Source of the DNA: Sphingorhabdus sp. YGSMI21
GTDB taxonomy: Bacteria; Pseudomonadota; Alphaproteobacteria; Sphingomonadales; Sphingomonadaceae
NCBI RefSeq assembly: GCF_002776575.1
Contig: NZ_CP022548.1
Location: 186,001 to 250,000 of the forward strand
Length of the DNA stretch: 64,000 bases
Direction: 5' to 3'
In this document: positions 39,252 to 48,335 of the stretch, piece by piece
How the letters are laid out: each line of letters opens with the position of its first letter
Numbering within the stretch: the first letter of the stretch is position 1
Program-made: the position numbers and the translations under genes
Notes under the pieces: model-generated
The model's input: only the letters and a program-made list of their open reading frames with translations
Told to the model about the DNA's origin: nothing
Databases searched by the model: none

Positions 39252-39370
39252 GTCATCACCCCGTTGAATGCCGGCCCCGCACCCGGAGACCTGCCATACC
39301 ATCATATATAGATGGCCCAGCCTGTCACCAGGCTGAACCATCATTTTACCTCTGGAAATGCAGAGCGCTT

Positions 39371-39886
39371 CTAGCGGCGGGCATATTTGAGCCCGCTGAA
39401 CTGCACGTCGCTCACCCGATTGCCATCGACATAGCAAGTGAACTTGCCTTTGTCGGAATAGCTGTTCCGGTTGTACCGGCCGCGATTCTGTTCGACCAGG
39501 ATATTGCCCTTGATCCGGTAACCGTTGCGGGTCCGGTCGATATCGCGGATGTCGGTAACCGACGCCCGGCCACGATAGGTGGCACCCTGTTCAGCGGCCC
39601 GAACGCAGCGGTTTACCGCGCTCCGCTGATCGATCTGGCGATAGCGATTATTGGCATATCGGTCATTGCGGTAACGGTCACCGCGATAATCGGCATCATG
39701 ATATCCCCGGTCCTTGCTGCTCGAACTGGCAATCGCGGCAATTGCGCCGATGATCGCCACACCGGCGATTACTTCGCCAGCACTCGGTCCGCCATTGCGG
39801 CCATCCTTTGCCATTGCGGGGGTAGCAGAAACGGCCATTGCAGCAGCAGCAGCGGTTCCGACAAGAGCCTTGTTCAACTTGTTCAT
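39371..39886 (-). CDS. Secreted protein, paralogue 2, hypothetical
   Basis: Protein of 171 residues: signal peptide ending ATPAMAK, hydrophobic segment EVIAGVAIIGAIAAIASSSS, an Arg/Tyr/Asp-rich linker (RGDRYRNDRYANNRYRQ), and a C-terminal domain with Cys in VNRCVRAAEQGA and KFTCYVDG. It is about 120 bp upstream of paralogue 1 on the same strand and shares the order of all segments. ATG at 39886 follows AAAGGAAAG. Function unknown. Confidence 0.75.
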   Translation of the reverse strand: MNKLNKALVGTAAAAAMAVSATPAMAKDGRNGGPSAGEVIAGVAIIGAIAAIASSSSKDRGYHDADYRGDRYRNDRYANNRYRQIDQRSAVNRCVRAAEQGATYRGRASVTDIRDIDRTRNGYRIKGNILVEQNRGRYNRNSYSDKGKFTCYVDGNRVSDVQFSGLKYARR

Positions 39887-40307
39887 GTCCACTTTCCTTT
39901 CACACTGCCCGAAACCTTTTCCCGAGCTTGCAAAGCCCTTTTAGGGGAGTCGGCTTGAGTGAAGGCTGAACTGGCCTGACAGGATTTGTTCATGTTAAAG
40001 GCTGTTTTTATGAACGCATGGGAGGAATGCGAGCAATATATGGCTCTTTCCCGTATGCAGCGGGACGGGAGCTCCTAGAGTGAAGGACAGGAGGATTTAG
40101 AGCACTGGAAATCGTTCTTCGGGCTGGTGCGAATAAGAAGCATCGAGTGTCGTCGCCGCGAGGCCCGCCCGCCCCGGTGCAAAATGATATCCCGGAAAAT
40201 CAAAACCCCCTTTCGATCCAGTTGCGGACACAGCGATCCCGTGCGATAGATTTCGCAGTGACAGTTGAACTGTCGCACTAGTCTCTGGTTGTCTCGGGAG
40301 GGTTGAC
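39887..40307. other. Gene-free stretch before the MORN lipoprotein
   Basis: No reading frame is convincing. A perfect inverted repeat GACAGTT-G-AACTGTC lies at 40260-40274, about 35 bp upstream of the MORN gene start, and could be an operator. GGGAGGG before position 40308 is the ribosome binding site of that gene. Confidence 0.5.
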
Positions 40308-41651
40308 TTGAAATTTTGGCACCGGCACGCCGCAGTCATCGCACCTGCGTTGCTCATAGCTGGCTGTGGAAGTCCTGCTCCAGATGTAGTTCCGCCAAAG
40401 GGCAATTGCATGACCGAAGAAGGCTGGGCAGAATGGACTGGACCTTGTTTTCTCGGTCAGGCTGAGGGCAAAGGCATCGCCACCTACGAGGACGGATTTT
40501 TTGCAACCATTGAGGGGCATTTTGACGGGGGCATTCCTCAGGGTGAAGTTGAGATAACATACGGCTCTGGCACGAAATATAGTGGTTCGCTCAAGGATGG
40601 CGAGTATCACGGCTTTGGAACGCGTCAAGAAAGCTGGGGCGAGGCCTACTCTGGAAACTGGAACGAAGGATATCGTGACGGAATTGGACGCTATACGGGA
40701 CAAGATGGCAAAATTGTTGAAGGCCTCTGGGATCGCGGCAGGCTAATTGGAAGCTGGTTTTCGGCCGCAAACACCGATTGCGAAATTTGGTGGGCGGGGA
40801 CTGGCTCAGACCCAGTTGGTACTCTCGCTTGGGATGGGGCTTGCGTAAATGGCCGGGCTAACGGTCCCGGCAAAATAGATTGGACGGACGAAACGCCAGC
40901 AGCCGCCAGCGGAGCGACCATAGAATTCAGAGGAACGCTTTCAGGCGGTAAACTCAATGGCGAGGGCGTCTGGACGCAAACAAACAGATATTCAAATGTT
41001 ATCCATCGGAAAGTCAGTAAGGGCACATGGGTTGACGGCGCGCGTGAGGGCTACGGCACGGACGTTGAAGAGAGCGAATTTCTGGACGGCAGTTTCAAGG
41101 GAGCAACCACGACTTACTCTGGTGGTTGGGAAAATGGGAAATTCTCCGGAGACGGTGAACGTGTCAACACCAAGACCTACAACGATGGCGGTATTGAGTC
41201 AGAGAAGGAACAAGGTTCATTTGTTGAAGGTACCATGCGCCAGGGAGTGGCTACACGGCATCGCAGAGTGGTCGGGGGCGAGGACTCGACTGAAATGGTC
41301 GGCGGTCGATTTGAAAGTCGCCAGTTCATTGGCTTTGGCACTGTAATGACGCGGCGGCGCATCGACGGAGATTATTATCACAGCGTTGTCAGATACGACG
41401 GCCCAACCGCTGACGGTGGTGAAGGGATAATTCAATATGCGGACGGAGACACGTTCATCGGAAGTATGAAGGCTGAGATGGGTCAGAGCGACAGCCCGCT
41501 ATTGGGGCGCTGTGTGCTGCCCTCAGTCGGTTTTGTCGGGAGGTGCAAGTCAACCTCTGTCACGCTTTCTTCCCAGAAATGGAAGACTTGTTTGTCGCCC
41601 GTGAATGACGAAGGCCAATGTCTGAAAGAGATTGCTCGCTTCGTCTCTTGA
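40308..41651 (+). CDS. MORN-repeat lipoprotein
   Basis: Protein of 447 residues with a lipobox (PALLIAGCGSPAP, Cys20) followed by MORN-like repeats such as GQAEGKGIATYEDG, GEYHGFGTRQ, NEGYRDGIGRYTG and ENGKFSGDGERVN. MORN arrays form elongated beta surfaces that bind lipids or proteins; in bacteria they are often surface exposed. It starts at TTG after GGGAGGG. The codon use is looser and more AT-rich than the neighbours, and the flanks lack genes, which hints at transfer. The role is unknown. Confidence 0.75.
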   Translation: MKFWHRHAAVIAPALLIAGCGSPAPDVVPPKGNCMTEEGWAEWTGPCFLGQAEGKGIATYEDGFFATIEGHFDGGIPQGEVEITYGSGTKYSGSLKDGEYHGFGTRQESWGEAYSGNWNEGYRDGIGRYTGQDGKIVEGLWDRGRLIGSWFSAANTDCEIWWAGTGSDPVGTLAWDGACVNGRANGPGKIDWTDETPAAASGATIEFRGTLSGGKLNGEGVWTQTNRYSNVIHRKVSKGTWVDGAREGYGTDVEESEFLDGSFKGATTTYSGGWENGKFSGDGERVNTKTYNDGGIESEKEQGSFVEGTMRQGVATRHRRVVGGEDSTEMVGGRFESRQFIGFGTVMTRRRIDGDYYHSVVRYDGPTADGGEGIIQYADGDTFIGSMKAEMGQSDSPLLGRCVLPSVGFVGRCKSTSVTLSSQKWKTCLSPVNDEGQCLKEIARFVS

Positions 41652-42026
41652 AAATTGATTTGGTGCCACGTCCGCCTCTACACCCATTGTGATAGTTCTT
41701 TGAAACGCAGGCTAACGTCCGCTTTCGGGAACACGCAGGCATCGGCTTGAGCAACGCTCAAAATCTGCTACCCACTCAACTCCAGAACATCTGGTCTCTT
41801 AACAGCGCCCACTGGCGGCGCTTCAACTTAACCAGTTTACCGGTAAAATGTTGACCCTACGAACACCCCGCCACGCCATCCACCAGGTTGCGATGACGAA
41901 GAGCAGAAAGCCGATCTGACTCATGCGCTGCGGGCTTGAGAGCACATAGCGGAAAAACGCGCCATGCAGCCCTGCCAAATGACCGAGCCACTGCTTCCAA
42001 ACCGAAATTCGTGCGCCAGTTGCAGC
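41652..42026. other. Gene-poor stretch with a remnant reading frame
   Basis: Between the MORN gene and prolyl oligopeptidase (375 bp). The only coding-like content is the open frame on the minus strand described separately at 41823-42026; no RNA gene or strong terminator is visible. Confidence 0.5.
41823..42026 (-). pseudogene. Possible C-terminal gene remnant with one membrane segment
   Basis: A 67-codon open stretch begins directly after, and in the same frame as, the stop codon of the prolyl oligopeptidase gene. It contains a protein-like WKQWLGHLAGLHGAFF and a membrane helix SQIGFLLFVIATWWMAWRGV before TGA at 41823. No ATG opens it (a GTG inside would give about 40 residues). It looks like the tail of a lost membrane protein gene; stop-codon read-through from the upstream gene is possible but less likely. 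Confidence 0.35.
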
Positions 42027-44171
42027 CTATTTTTCCAGATCAAGCCCGATCGCGTGCGCCAGAAACGCGTAAATATCCGAATATTCCTCGATCACCTTGT
42101 GGGTCGGCTTGCCGCTGCCGTGGCCGGCCCGGGTCTCGATACGGATCAAATGCGGAGCATCCCCCGTTTCCAGAGCCTGCAAGCGCGCGGTATATTTGAA
42201 GCTATGGCCCGGAACGACGCGATCATCGGTATCGGCGGTCGAGACGATCAGCGCGGGATATTCGACGCCATTTCTGATATTGTGATAGGGCGAATAGGTC
42301 AGCAGGGTCTTGAAATCCTGTTCCTTGTCCGGATAGCCATAATCATCGACCCAATAGCGTCCGGCAGTGAACCGGTCGAAGCGGAGCATGTCCATCACGC
42401 CGACTGCAGCATGGCCGGCGGTGAAAAGATCGGGCCGCTGGTTCATGACGGTGCCGACCAGCAAGCCGCCGTTGGAGCGCCCTTCGATCGCAAGACCGTC
42501 TTCGGGCGTAATGCCTTCAGCGATCAGATATTCGCCGGCGGCGATAAAATCGTCGAAGACATTCTGCTTGTTCTGCAGGCGACCGCCATCGTGCCATTCC
42601 TTGCCATATTCGCCGCCGCCGCGCAGATTGGCCGAGGCGAACACGCCGCCCGCCTTGATCCACGCCATCCAGGCCGGCTTATATTGCGGCAAGACCGAGA
42701 TATTGAAGCCGCCATAGCCATAAAGCAGAGTCGGCGCGCCCTTTGACAGATCCTGATCCTTCATATGGACGAGGAACATCGGAATTTTTGTGCCGTCTTT
42801 GCTTTCGTAAAAACGCTGCGTCACTTCGACCGCCTCAGGATCGAACGGTAGCGACGGTTCCGCCCAGATGGTCGGAGCGGATGACGGCTCATAACGGAAA
42901 ACCGTGGTCGGCCGGTTGAAACTTCCGAAAGCGAAGAAGCCTTCACCGCTCTTCATCGAACCGCTGAGGCCAGTCACCTGCCCCGGTCCGGGCAAATCAA
43001 GCGAGCCGAGCGCTTCGCCATCAAGGTCGAAAATCGAAAGCTGGCTTTTGGCATCGACCAGATAGCTGACAACGAGACGGTCGTTGACGATCATCGCCCC
43101 GTCCACAACCGCATCGCTTTCGGCGACCAGCTCGGTGAATTCCGGCTCGTCATCGGTCAGGCTGGCTTTCACCACGCGCAGACGCGGCGCATCCTTGTTG
43201 GTCACGAAATAGAGCGTATCGCCAACGCCGTCGATCAGCCGCCAGTCATGCTCGAAACCGCGGACCAGCTTGCGCGTTTCCAGTTCCGGCGCATCGACCT
43301 TGATCAATGTGATTTCATAACGATCGTCGGTACCGGAGGAGGAGGTGATCACCACCCACTCCTTGTCCGATGTCAGCTCCGCAAAATGGTTGAGTTCGGG
43401 CTGATCGGGCGTGGCATAGACTTTTACATCCTTGGCCTGATCCTTGCCGATGCTGTGCAGATAGACGGCATGGTCCGCGTTCAGCGACTGAAAGGCCGCC
43501 CCTTCTTCCGGCTCGGGAAAACGGGAATAGAGGAAGCCGACATTATCCGGCAGCCAAGCCAGATTGGTGAATTTGGCCCATTCGACCGTGTCCGGTTTCA
43601 CCTCGCCCGTTGCCACATCGACGACTTTCAAGGTCCGCCAGTCGGACCCGCCGTCCTGCACCGCATATACCAGCAGGCTGCCGTCGCCGGACGGTTTCCA
43701 GCCGGCCAGAGCGGTCGCGCCATCGTCCGACCAGCCGGCCGGGTCGATCAGCACACGCTCTTCGCCATCCGCTCCGTCGCGGACATAGAGCACAGCCTGA
43801 TTCTGGCCGCCGCTCTTGCGTTCGTAGAAATATTTGCCACCCGCCTCGACCGGAATGCCGAGATCGTCGAAATCGAACAATTCTTCCATCGACTTTGCCA
43901 GGGCTTCCCGGCCGTCGAGCGTTTCCAGATAGGCGTCAGTGACGGCATTTTGTGCCTTCACCCAGTCGGCCACCTCGACATCCTCGCGGACGTCATTTTC
44001 AAGCCAGCGATAGGGATCGGAAATATATTCGCCAAATTGCTCTTCGACGATGTCAACGGTCCTGGTGTCCGGGTAGGTCAGGGAATTTTCCTTGTTTTCT
44101 TGCTGTGCGGCCAGCGCGGGAGAAGTCGCGGCCAATCCCATGGCCAATGTCCAAATTGTCAGTCTACGCAT
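42027..44171 (-). CDS. Prolyl oligopeptidase family serine peptidase, secreted
   Basis: S9A peptidase of 714 residues, cleaving short peptides after proline. The signal peptide (TIWTLAMGLAATSPALA) implies export. The N-terminal beta-propeller (about 60-430) precedes an alpha/beta-hydrolase domain with nucleophile Ser566 (EGRSNGG), Asp near 650 (ADTDDRV) and His684 (RAGHGSG). The ATG at 44171 follows GGGGTGATT; the upstream alternative adds 5 residues. It follows the ribosomal operon terminator and is probably its own transcript. Confidence 0.92.
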   Translation of the reverse strand: MRRLTIWTLAMGLAATSPALAAQQENKENSLTYPDTRTVDIVEEQFGEYISDPYRWLENDVREDVEVADWVKAQNAVTDAYLETLDGREALAKSMEELFDFDDLGIPVEAGGKYFYERKSGGQNQAVLYVRDGADGEERVLIDPAGWSDDGATALAGWKPSGDGSLLVYAVQDGGSDWRTLKVVDVATGEVKPDTVEWAKFTNLAWLPDNVGFLYSRFPEPEEGAAFQSLNADHAVYLHSIGKDQAKDVKVYATPDQPELNHFAELTSDKEWVVITSSSGTDDRYEITLIKVDAPELETRKLVRGFEHDWRLIDGVGDTLYFVTNKDAPRLRVVKASLTDDEPEFTELVAESDAVVDGAMIVNDRLVVSYLVDAKSQLSIFDLDGEALGSLDLPGPGQVTGLSGSMKSGEGFFAFGSFNRPTTVFRYEPSSAPTIWAEPSLPFDPEAVEVTQRFYESKDGTKIPMFLVHMKDQDLSKGAPTLLYGYGGFNISVLPQYKPAWMAWIKAGGVFASANLRGGGEYGKEWHDGGRLQNKQNVFDDFIAAGEYLIAEGITPEDGLAIEGRSNGGLLVGTVMNQRPDLFTAGHAAVGVMDMLRFDRFTAGRYWVDDYGYPDKEQDFKTLLTYSPYHNIRNGVEYPALIVSTADTDDRVVPGHSFKYTARLQALETGDAPHLIRIETRAGHGSGKPTHKVIEEYSDIYAFLAHAIGLDLEK

Positions 44172-44184
44172 AATCACCCCGGGC

Positions 44185-44222
44185 AAAAGAAAGAGGCCGC
44201 AAGCTTATCGCTCACGGCCTCT
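44185..44222 (-). terminator. Terminator after rplQ, end of the ribosomal protein operon
   Basis: AGAGGCCG (44192-44199) pairs with CGGCCTCT (44215-44222) with a 15-nt loop; the minus strand then reads TTCTTTT. It lies 34 bp after the rplQ stop. Confidence 0.85.
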
Positions 44223-44256
44223 CATATCAATTGAAACTGTATCCCGGATGAAGGAC

Positions 44257-44679
44257 TTAAGCGTCTTCGTATTCATCCTGTGCGCTCTGGTCCGGACCGC
44301 TGTCCTGACCCTTCGCGTCAACGTCCCGGTCAACCAGCTCGATGATCGCCATCGGCGCGGCATCGGAAGCACGGAAGCCGGCGCGAACGATACGGGTGTA
44401 ACCGCCGCTGCGTTCCGCATAACGGTCCGCAATCACTTCAAAAAGCTTCTTTTCCTGCGTTTCGTCCATCAGGCGCGCATGCGCGAGACGACGGTTGGAC
44501 AGGCCACCCCGTTTGCCGAGCGTGATCAGCTTTTCAACATAGGGACGCAATTCTTTGGCTTTCGGCAGAGTCGTCATGATCTGCTCGTGCTTGATCAGTG
44601 CAGCCGCGAGGTTCTTCAGCAGAGCCTGACGGTGAGCACCGGTCCGCTGCATCCGGCGGCCCTTCATTCTATGACGCAT
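44257..44679 (-). CDS. rplQ: 50S ribosomal protein L17 (bL17)
   Basis: Large-subunit protein of 140 residues, beginning [20 protein letters not shown] as in all L17 proteins. An acidic tail (about 120-140) makes it slightly longer than the E. coli protein (127). It is the last gene of the alpha operon and is followed by a strong terminator. Confidence 0.97.
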   Translation of the reverse strand: MRHRMKGRRMQRTGAHRQALLKNLAAALIKHEQIMTTLPKAKELRPYVEKLITLGKRGGLSNRRLAHARLMDETQEKKLFEVIADRYAERSGGYTRIVRAGFRASDAAPMAIIELVDRDVDAKGQDSGPDQSAQDEYEDA

Positions 44680-44763
44680 AGTAATTTCCTTCGTTCGTTA
44701 AGGGGCCGTATGAGGTACCCCGCAGCAGGTGATTTTAACGGGGCATCACCAACAGGCCCCTGT

Positions 44764-44791
44764 TGTCATTCCGGCCTGAGCCGGAACGACA
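44764..44791. repeat. Short palindromic repeat between rpoA and rplQ
   Basis: TGTCATTCCGGC-CTGA-GCCGGAACGACA forms a 12-bp stem with one mismatch and a 4-nt loop. Elements with CATTCCGGCCTGAGCCGG cores are common dispersed repeats in sphingomonads. Inside the rpoA-rplQ message it would fold as a hairpin and may affect the rpoA/rplQ ratio. Confidence 0.6.
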
Positions 44792-44797
44792 GAAAAA

Positions 44798-45856
44798 TTA
44801 ACCGAGCAGCTCTTGTTCCAGCTTCTTGGCCATTTCCTCGATATTTTCAGGCGGCCAGCCAGGGATATCCATGCCGAGACGCAGACCCATGCTGGAGAGC
44901 ACTTCCTTGATTTCGTTCAAGGACTTGCGGCCAAAGTTCGGGGTGCGCAGCATTTCGGCTTCGGTCTTCTGCACAAGGTCGCCAATATAGATGATATTGT
45001 CGTTCTTAAGGCAGTTGGCGGAGCGGACGCTGAGTTCCAGTTCGTCGACCTTCTTGAGAAGATAGCGGTTGAGCTGGTTGGCGTCGCTTTCTGCCTGGCT
45101 CTGCTGGGCGGCCATGCCGATTGGCGAGGACACCTGTTCCAGAGCTTCTTCGAAATGGACGAAAAGCTGCAGCTGGTCCTGCAAGATGCGGGCCGCATAA
45201 GCGATCGCATCTTCAGGAGTGACCGTGCCATCGGTTTCGATGGTGAGGTTCAGCTTGTCAAAGTCGAGTTCCTGACCAACGCGGGCATTGTCCACCTTGT
45301 AGGAAACCTGACGGACCGGCGAGTAGAGCGAGTCGATCGGGATCAGACCGATCGGCGCGTCTGCCGGACGGTTGGCAACAGCAGGAACATAGCCCTTGCC
45401 GACATTGACGGTCAGTTCCATGTTCAGCGAAGCGCCTTCGTCGAGATGGCAGATTACCAGATCGGGGTTCATGATCTCGATGTCACCGGAGACGGCAATG
45501 TCGCCCGCCTTGACTTCGGCAGGGCCGGTTGCGGAGAGCTGCAGACGCTTGGCGTCTTCGCTTTCCATTTTCAGCGCGATCTGCTTGACGTTGAGAACAA
45601 TGTCGGTCACATCTTCACGCACGCCGGGCAGCGAGGAAAACTCGTGCAGGGCGTTTTCGATCTTGATCGAGGTAACTGCCGCACCCTGAAGCGAGGACAG
45701 AAGCACGCGGCGCAGCGCGTTGCCCATGGTCAGGCCAAAACCGCGTTCCAGAGGTTCAGCGATGAATGTCGCCTTGCGCTTCGGGTCTGCACCGGGCTTG
45801 ATGTCGAGGACGTTGGGCTTCTTCAGTTCTTGCCAGTTCTTCATATTGACAGTCAT
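44798..45856 (-). CDS. rpoA: DNA-directed RNA polymerase alpha subunit
   Basis: Alpha subunit of 352 residues. The N-terminal assembly domain (about 1-235, with [19 protein letters not shown]) is followed by a linker and the C-terminal domain that contacts UP elements and activators ([29 protein letters not shown]). The alphaproteobacterial start [14 protein letters not shown] was chosen. It lies between rpsK and rplQ as in most bacteria. Confidence 0.98.
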   Translation of the reverse strand: MTVNMKNWQELKKPNVLDIKPGADPKRKATFIAEPLERGFGLTMGNALRRVLLSSLQGAAVTSIKIENALHEFSSLPGVREDVTDIVLNVKQIALKMESEDAKRLQLSATGPAEVKAGDIAVSGDIEIMNPDLVICHLDEGASLNMELTVNVGKGYVPAVANRPADAPIGLIPIDSLYSPVRQVSYKVDNARVGQELDFDKLNLTIETDGTVTPEDAIAYAARILQDQLQLFVHFEEALEQVSSPIGMAAQQSQAESDANQLNRYLLKKVDELELSVRSANCLKNDNIIYIGDLVQKTEAEMLRTPNFGRKSLNEIKEVLSSMGLRLGMDIPGWPPENIEEMAKKLEQELLG

Positions 45857-45961
45857 GGACTTCCCCTAGTGGTTCAAAGAGCGGGTGTGGACGTCATTAC
45901 CGCTCTGAATTTTAAAAAATCGGGACCGGCCCACCGGCCTGTCCCAGAAACGCAAGCGGTT

Positions 45962-46351
45962 TTAGACGCGGCGCCGTTTCGATGGGCGAACACCATTGTG
46001 CGGGATCGGCGTGACGTCACGGATCGAGGTGATCGTGAAACCAACAGCCTGAAGTGCACGAAGAGCGGATTCACGACCGGAGCCGGGACCTTTCACTTCG
46101 ACTTCGAGAGTCCGCACACCATGGTCTGCGGCTTTCTTGCCAGCGTCTTCTGCTGCAACCTGAGCGGCATAAGGTGTCGACTTGCGAGAGCCCTTGAAAC
46201 CCATCATGCCTGCCGAGGACCAGCTTATCGCATTGCCCTGGGCATCGGTGATGGTGACCATCGTATTGTTGAAAGTGGCATTGACGTGCGCTACGCCTGC
46301 CGAAATGTTTTTGCGCGCACTTTTCTTTATGCGCTGCGGTTCGCGTGCCAT
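45962..46351 (-). CDS. rpsK: 30S ribosomal protein S11 (uS11)
   Basis: Platform protein of the small subunit, 129 residues, with the typical [18 protein letters not shown] and the C-terminal [20 protein letters not shown]. Lies between rpsM and rpoA. Confidence 0.98.
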   Translation of the reverse strand: MAREPQRIKKSARKNISAGVAHVNATFNNTMVTITDAQGNAISWSSAGMMGFKGSRKSTPYAAQVAAEDAGKKAADHGVRTLEVEVKGPGSGRESALRALQAVGFTITSIRDVTPIPHNGVRPSKRRRV

Positions 46352-46401
46352 GTGATCAATTCCTACCTAATATCTTGAAGATACTTGCCAGAAGACAAGT
46401 C

Positions 46402-46770
46402 TTATTTCTTTTTGCCAGCAATCGCCTTGGGCTTGCCTTTACGGGTGCGTGCATTGGTATGCGTACGCTGTCCGCGAACGGGAAGGCCCTTACGGTGACG
46501 CAGGCCGCGATAGCAGGCCAGATCCATCAAACGCTTGATGTTCATTGCAACTTCACGACGCAGATCGCCTTCGACCGTATGTTCGGCGTCGATCGTTTCA
46601 CGAATGTGCAAAATTTCCTGATCGGTGAGATCCTGAACCCGGCGGGTCGGATCAATCTTCAGTTTTTCAACAATTTCAGCCGCAGCCGTGCGTCCGATAC
46701 CGTGAATGTAGGTAAGCGCAATGATTACGCGCTTGTTAGTGGGGATATTTACCCCAGCAATACGTGCCAA
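46402..46770 (-). CDS. rpsM: 30S ribosomal protein S13 (uS13)
   Basis: Head protein of the small subunit, 122 residues, starting [20 protein letters not shown] and ending in the basic tail [11 protein letters not shown]. It is the first gene of the rpsM-rpsK-rpoA-rplQ unit. The usual upstream neighbours secY and adk are about 5 kb away here. Confidence 0.98.
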   Translation of the reverse strand: MARIAGVNIPTNKRVIIALTYIHGIGRTAAAEIVEKLKIDPTRRVQDLTDQEILHIRETIDAEHTVEGDLRREVAMNIKRLMDLACYRGLRHRKGLPVRGQRTHTNARTRKGKPKAIAGKKK

Positions 46771-47204
46771 TATATTTCTCCATGCTCCACAGGGACCGAT
46801 TCGCCGGGACCTATCTCATAGCCAAGTCGTTAAAAACACACCCGAAACGCACAAAACCAGCGCGCACCACAAAGGGTGTTGCCGGTTCAAATTGGTTTCG
46901 AATGAAGCCGAAATAGGGAGAAACGCTGCGACTGTCAACACTGGAATAGCCGCAAAACCAGCTATTCCCTGCCAGCGCGAGACACTGCCCTGTGTAACCA
47001 GATAAGGAGCGAGGTCAAATGTTCGATCTCCGTTTTCCGGCATAGCGATGCATATGTCAGCTGGCCCGTGCCGGACTGATCGGCAATCATCCCCTTTGAC
47101 GATCGCTGGCGCAGGCTGGACAAGCGACGCGCCCGGTGCGCGTTCCTGCTTCGCTTTGCCGCCAAAATGCACTAGCGTTCGCCGCATCATAACGGGGACA
47201 TTCA
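46771..47204. other. Non-coding region between rpsM and the aspartoacylase-family gene
   Basis: 434 bp with divergent genes on both sides. It must hold the promoter of rpsM-rpsK-rpoA-rplQ (a candidate is given separately). A minus-strand open frame crosses it and has two hydrophobic stretches, but its start overlaps the neighbouring gene and it covers the promoter, so I do not call it. Confidence 0.5.
46910..46938 (-). promoter_or_regulatory. Candidate promoter of rpsM-rpsK-rpoA-rplQ
   Basis: On the minus strand TTGACA (46933-46938), a 17-bp spacer and TATTTC (46910-46915) form a sigma-70 type promoter with a perfect -35. Transcription would start near 46903, giving a leader of about 130 nt before rpsM. 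Inference from sequence only. Confidence 0.5.
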
Positions 47205-48257
47205 TTGACCAACAGAGACAAGCATGACCTGTTCGCAATCGGCGGGCAGACGATTGAACCGGGAAAGACCGGCGATATTGCCATTCCGATCAGCGATCTC
47301 TCGGCCGGGATGCAGGCCAATATGGAAGTGCGCGTCTTTCACGGCAAACGCGCCGGACCGACCATCTTTGTCAGCGCGGCGATCCACGGCGACGAAATTA
47401 TCGGCACCGAAATCATCCGCCGGGTGATGAAGAAACTCCATCCCTCGCGCATGGCCGGGACGGTTATCTTCGTACCAGTGGTCAACATGTTCGGTTTCAT
47501 CACCCACAGCCGCTACCTGCCCGACCGCCGCGACCTCAACCGGTCCTTTCCGGGCACCGAGCGGGGCTCGCTCGCCTCGCAGCTGGCCAATATTTTCACC
47601 ACCGAGATTATCGATCGCTGCACGCTTGGCATCGATATCCACAGCGCCGCGCAGCATCGCTATAATCTGCCGCAGATCCGCATCGCCTCGGGCAATGCCG
47701 AGCTCAAGGAACTGGCGCTCGAATTCGGGCCGCCGGTCGTCATCGAGGCAGACTTGCGCCCCGGCTCGCTGCGCGCGCTGGCCCGCGACGCCGGCGTCGA
47801 CATGCTGCTCATGGAAGCCGGCGAAGCCCTGCGCTTCGACGAGTTTTCCGTCCTGACCGGGGTCAACGGTATCTTGCGGGTGCTCAAGAAACTGGAGATG
47901 ATCGAAACCAAGCGGCTCGGCAAACGCGGCGCACCGCCTGCCCGGGCGACCCGCACGGTCTGGCTGCGCTCGACCCGGGGCGGCATCTGCCGGCTGGCCT
48001 CACCCTCCGGCAGCAAGGTCCACAAGGGCGACACCGTCGCCTCGATCAGCGATATATTCGGCGACGGCGAAGAGGCGATCCTCTCCCCGGTCGACGGCAT
48101 CGTCATCGGCCACAGCAATCTGCCGGTGGTCAACCAGGGCGACGCGCTGCTCCATATCGCTGAAGTGCGGATTTTCGATACGGTGAGCGAAAGGCTGGAG
48201 CGGATCGAGGGCGAGATCACCAGCAACCAGTTGCTCGACGAGGATGAGGTTATTTAG
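47205..48257 (+). CDS. Succinylglutamate desuccinylase/aspartoacylase family protein
   Basis: Zinc amidohydrolase-like protein of 350 residues. The zinc ligands are HGDE (AAIHGDEIIGTE) and a later His in IDIHSAAQHR; the substrate segment DRRDLNRSFPG is typical. The C-terminal part (about 255-335) resembles a biotinyl/lipoyl-like beta domain. It starts at TTG after GGGGAC. It is encoded opposite to rimK and the RimB-like protease, with which this family often clusters; an action on glutamate-containing amides is likely but the substrate is unknown. Confidence 0.85.
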   Translation: MTNRDKHDLFAIGGQTIEPGKTGDIAIPISDLSAGMQANMEVRVFHGKRAGPTIFVSAAIHGDEIIGTEIIRRVMKKLHPSRMAGTVIFVPVVNMFGFITHSRYLPDRRDLNRSFPGTERGSLASQLANIFTTEIIDRCTLGIDIHSAAQHRYNLPQIRIASGNAELKELALEFGPPVVIEADLRPGSLRALARDAGVDMLLMEAGEALRFDEFSVLTGVNGILRVLKKLEMIETKRLGKRGAPPARATRTVWLRSTRGGICRLASPSGSKVHKGDTVASISDIFGDGEEAILSPVDGIVIGHSNLPVVNQGDALLHIAEVRIFDTVSERLERIEGEITSNQLLDEDEVI

Positions 48258-48335
48258 GCAGGCGGAAGCTTGGCGTTCGTTGGTCCGCCGGGTCTTGCCT
48301 TGGCTCCGGCGGACTGATCGACGGCGGCGTCAGGC

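Noticed and set aside
46816..47238. Minus-strand open frame with two hydrophobic stretches upstream of rpsM
   Set aside because: Its start overlaps the neighbouring gene, it covers the likely rpsM promoter, and I recognise no family. Possible but not supported.
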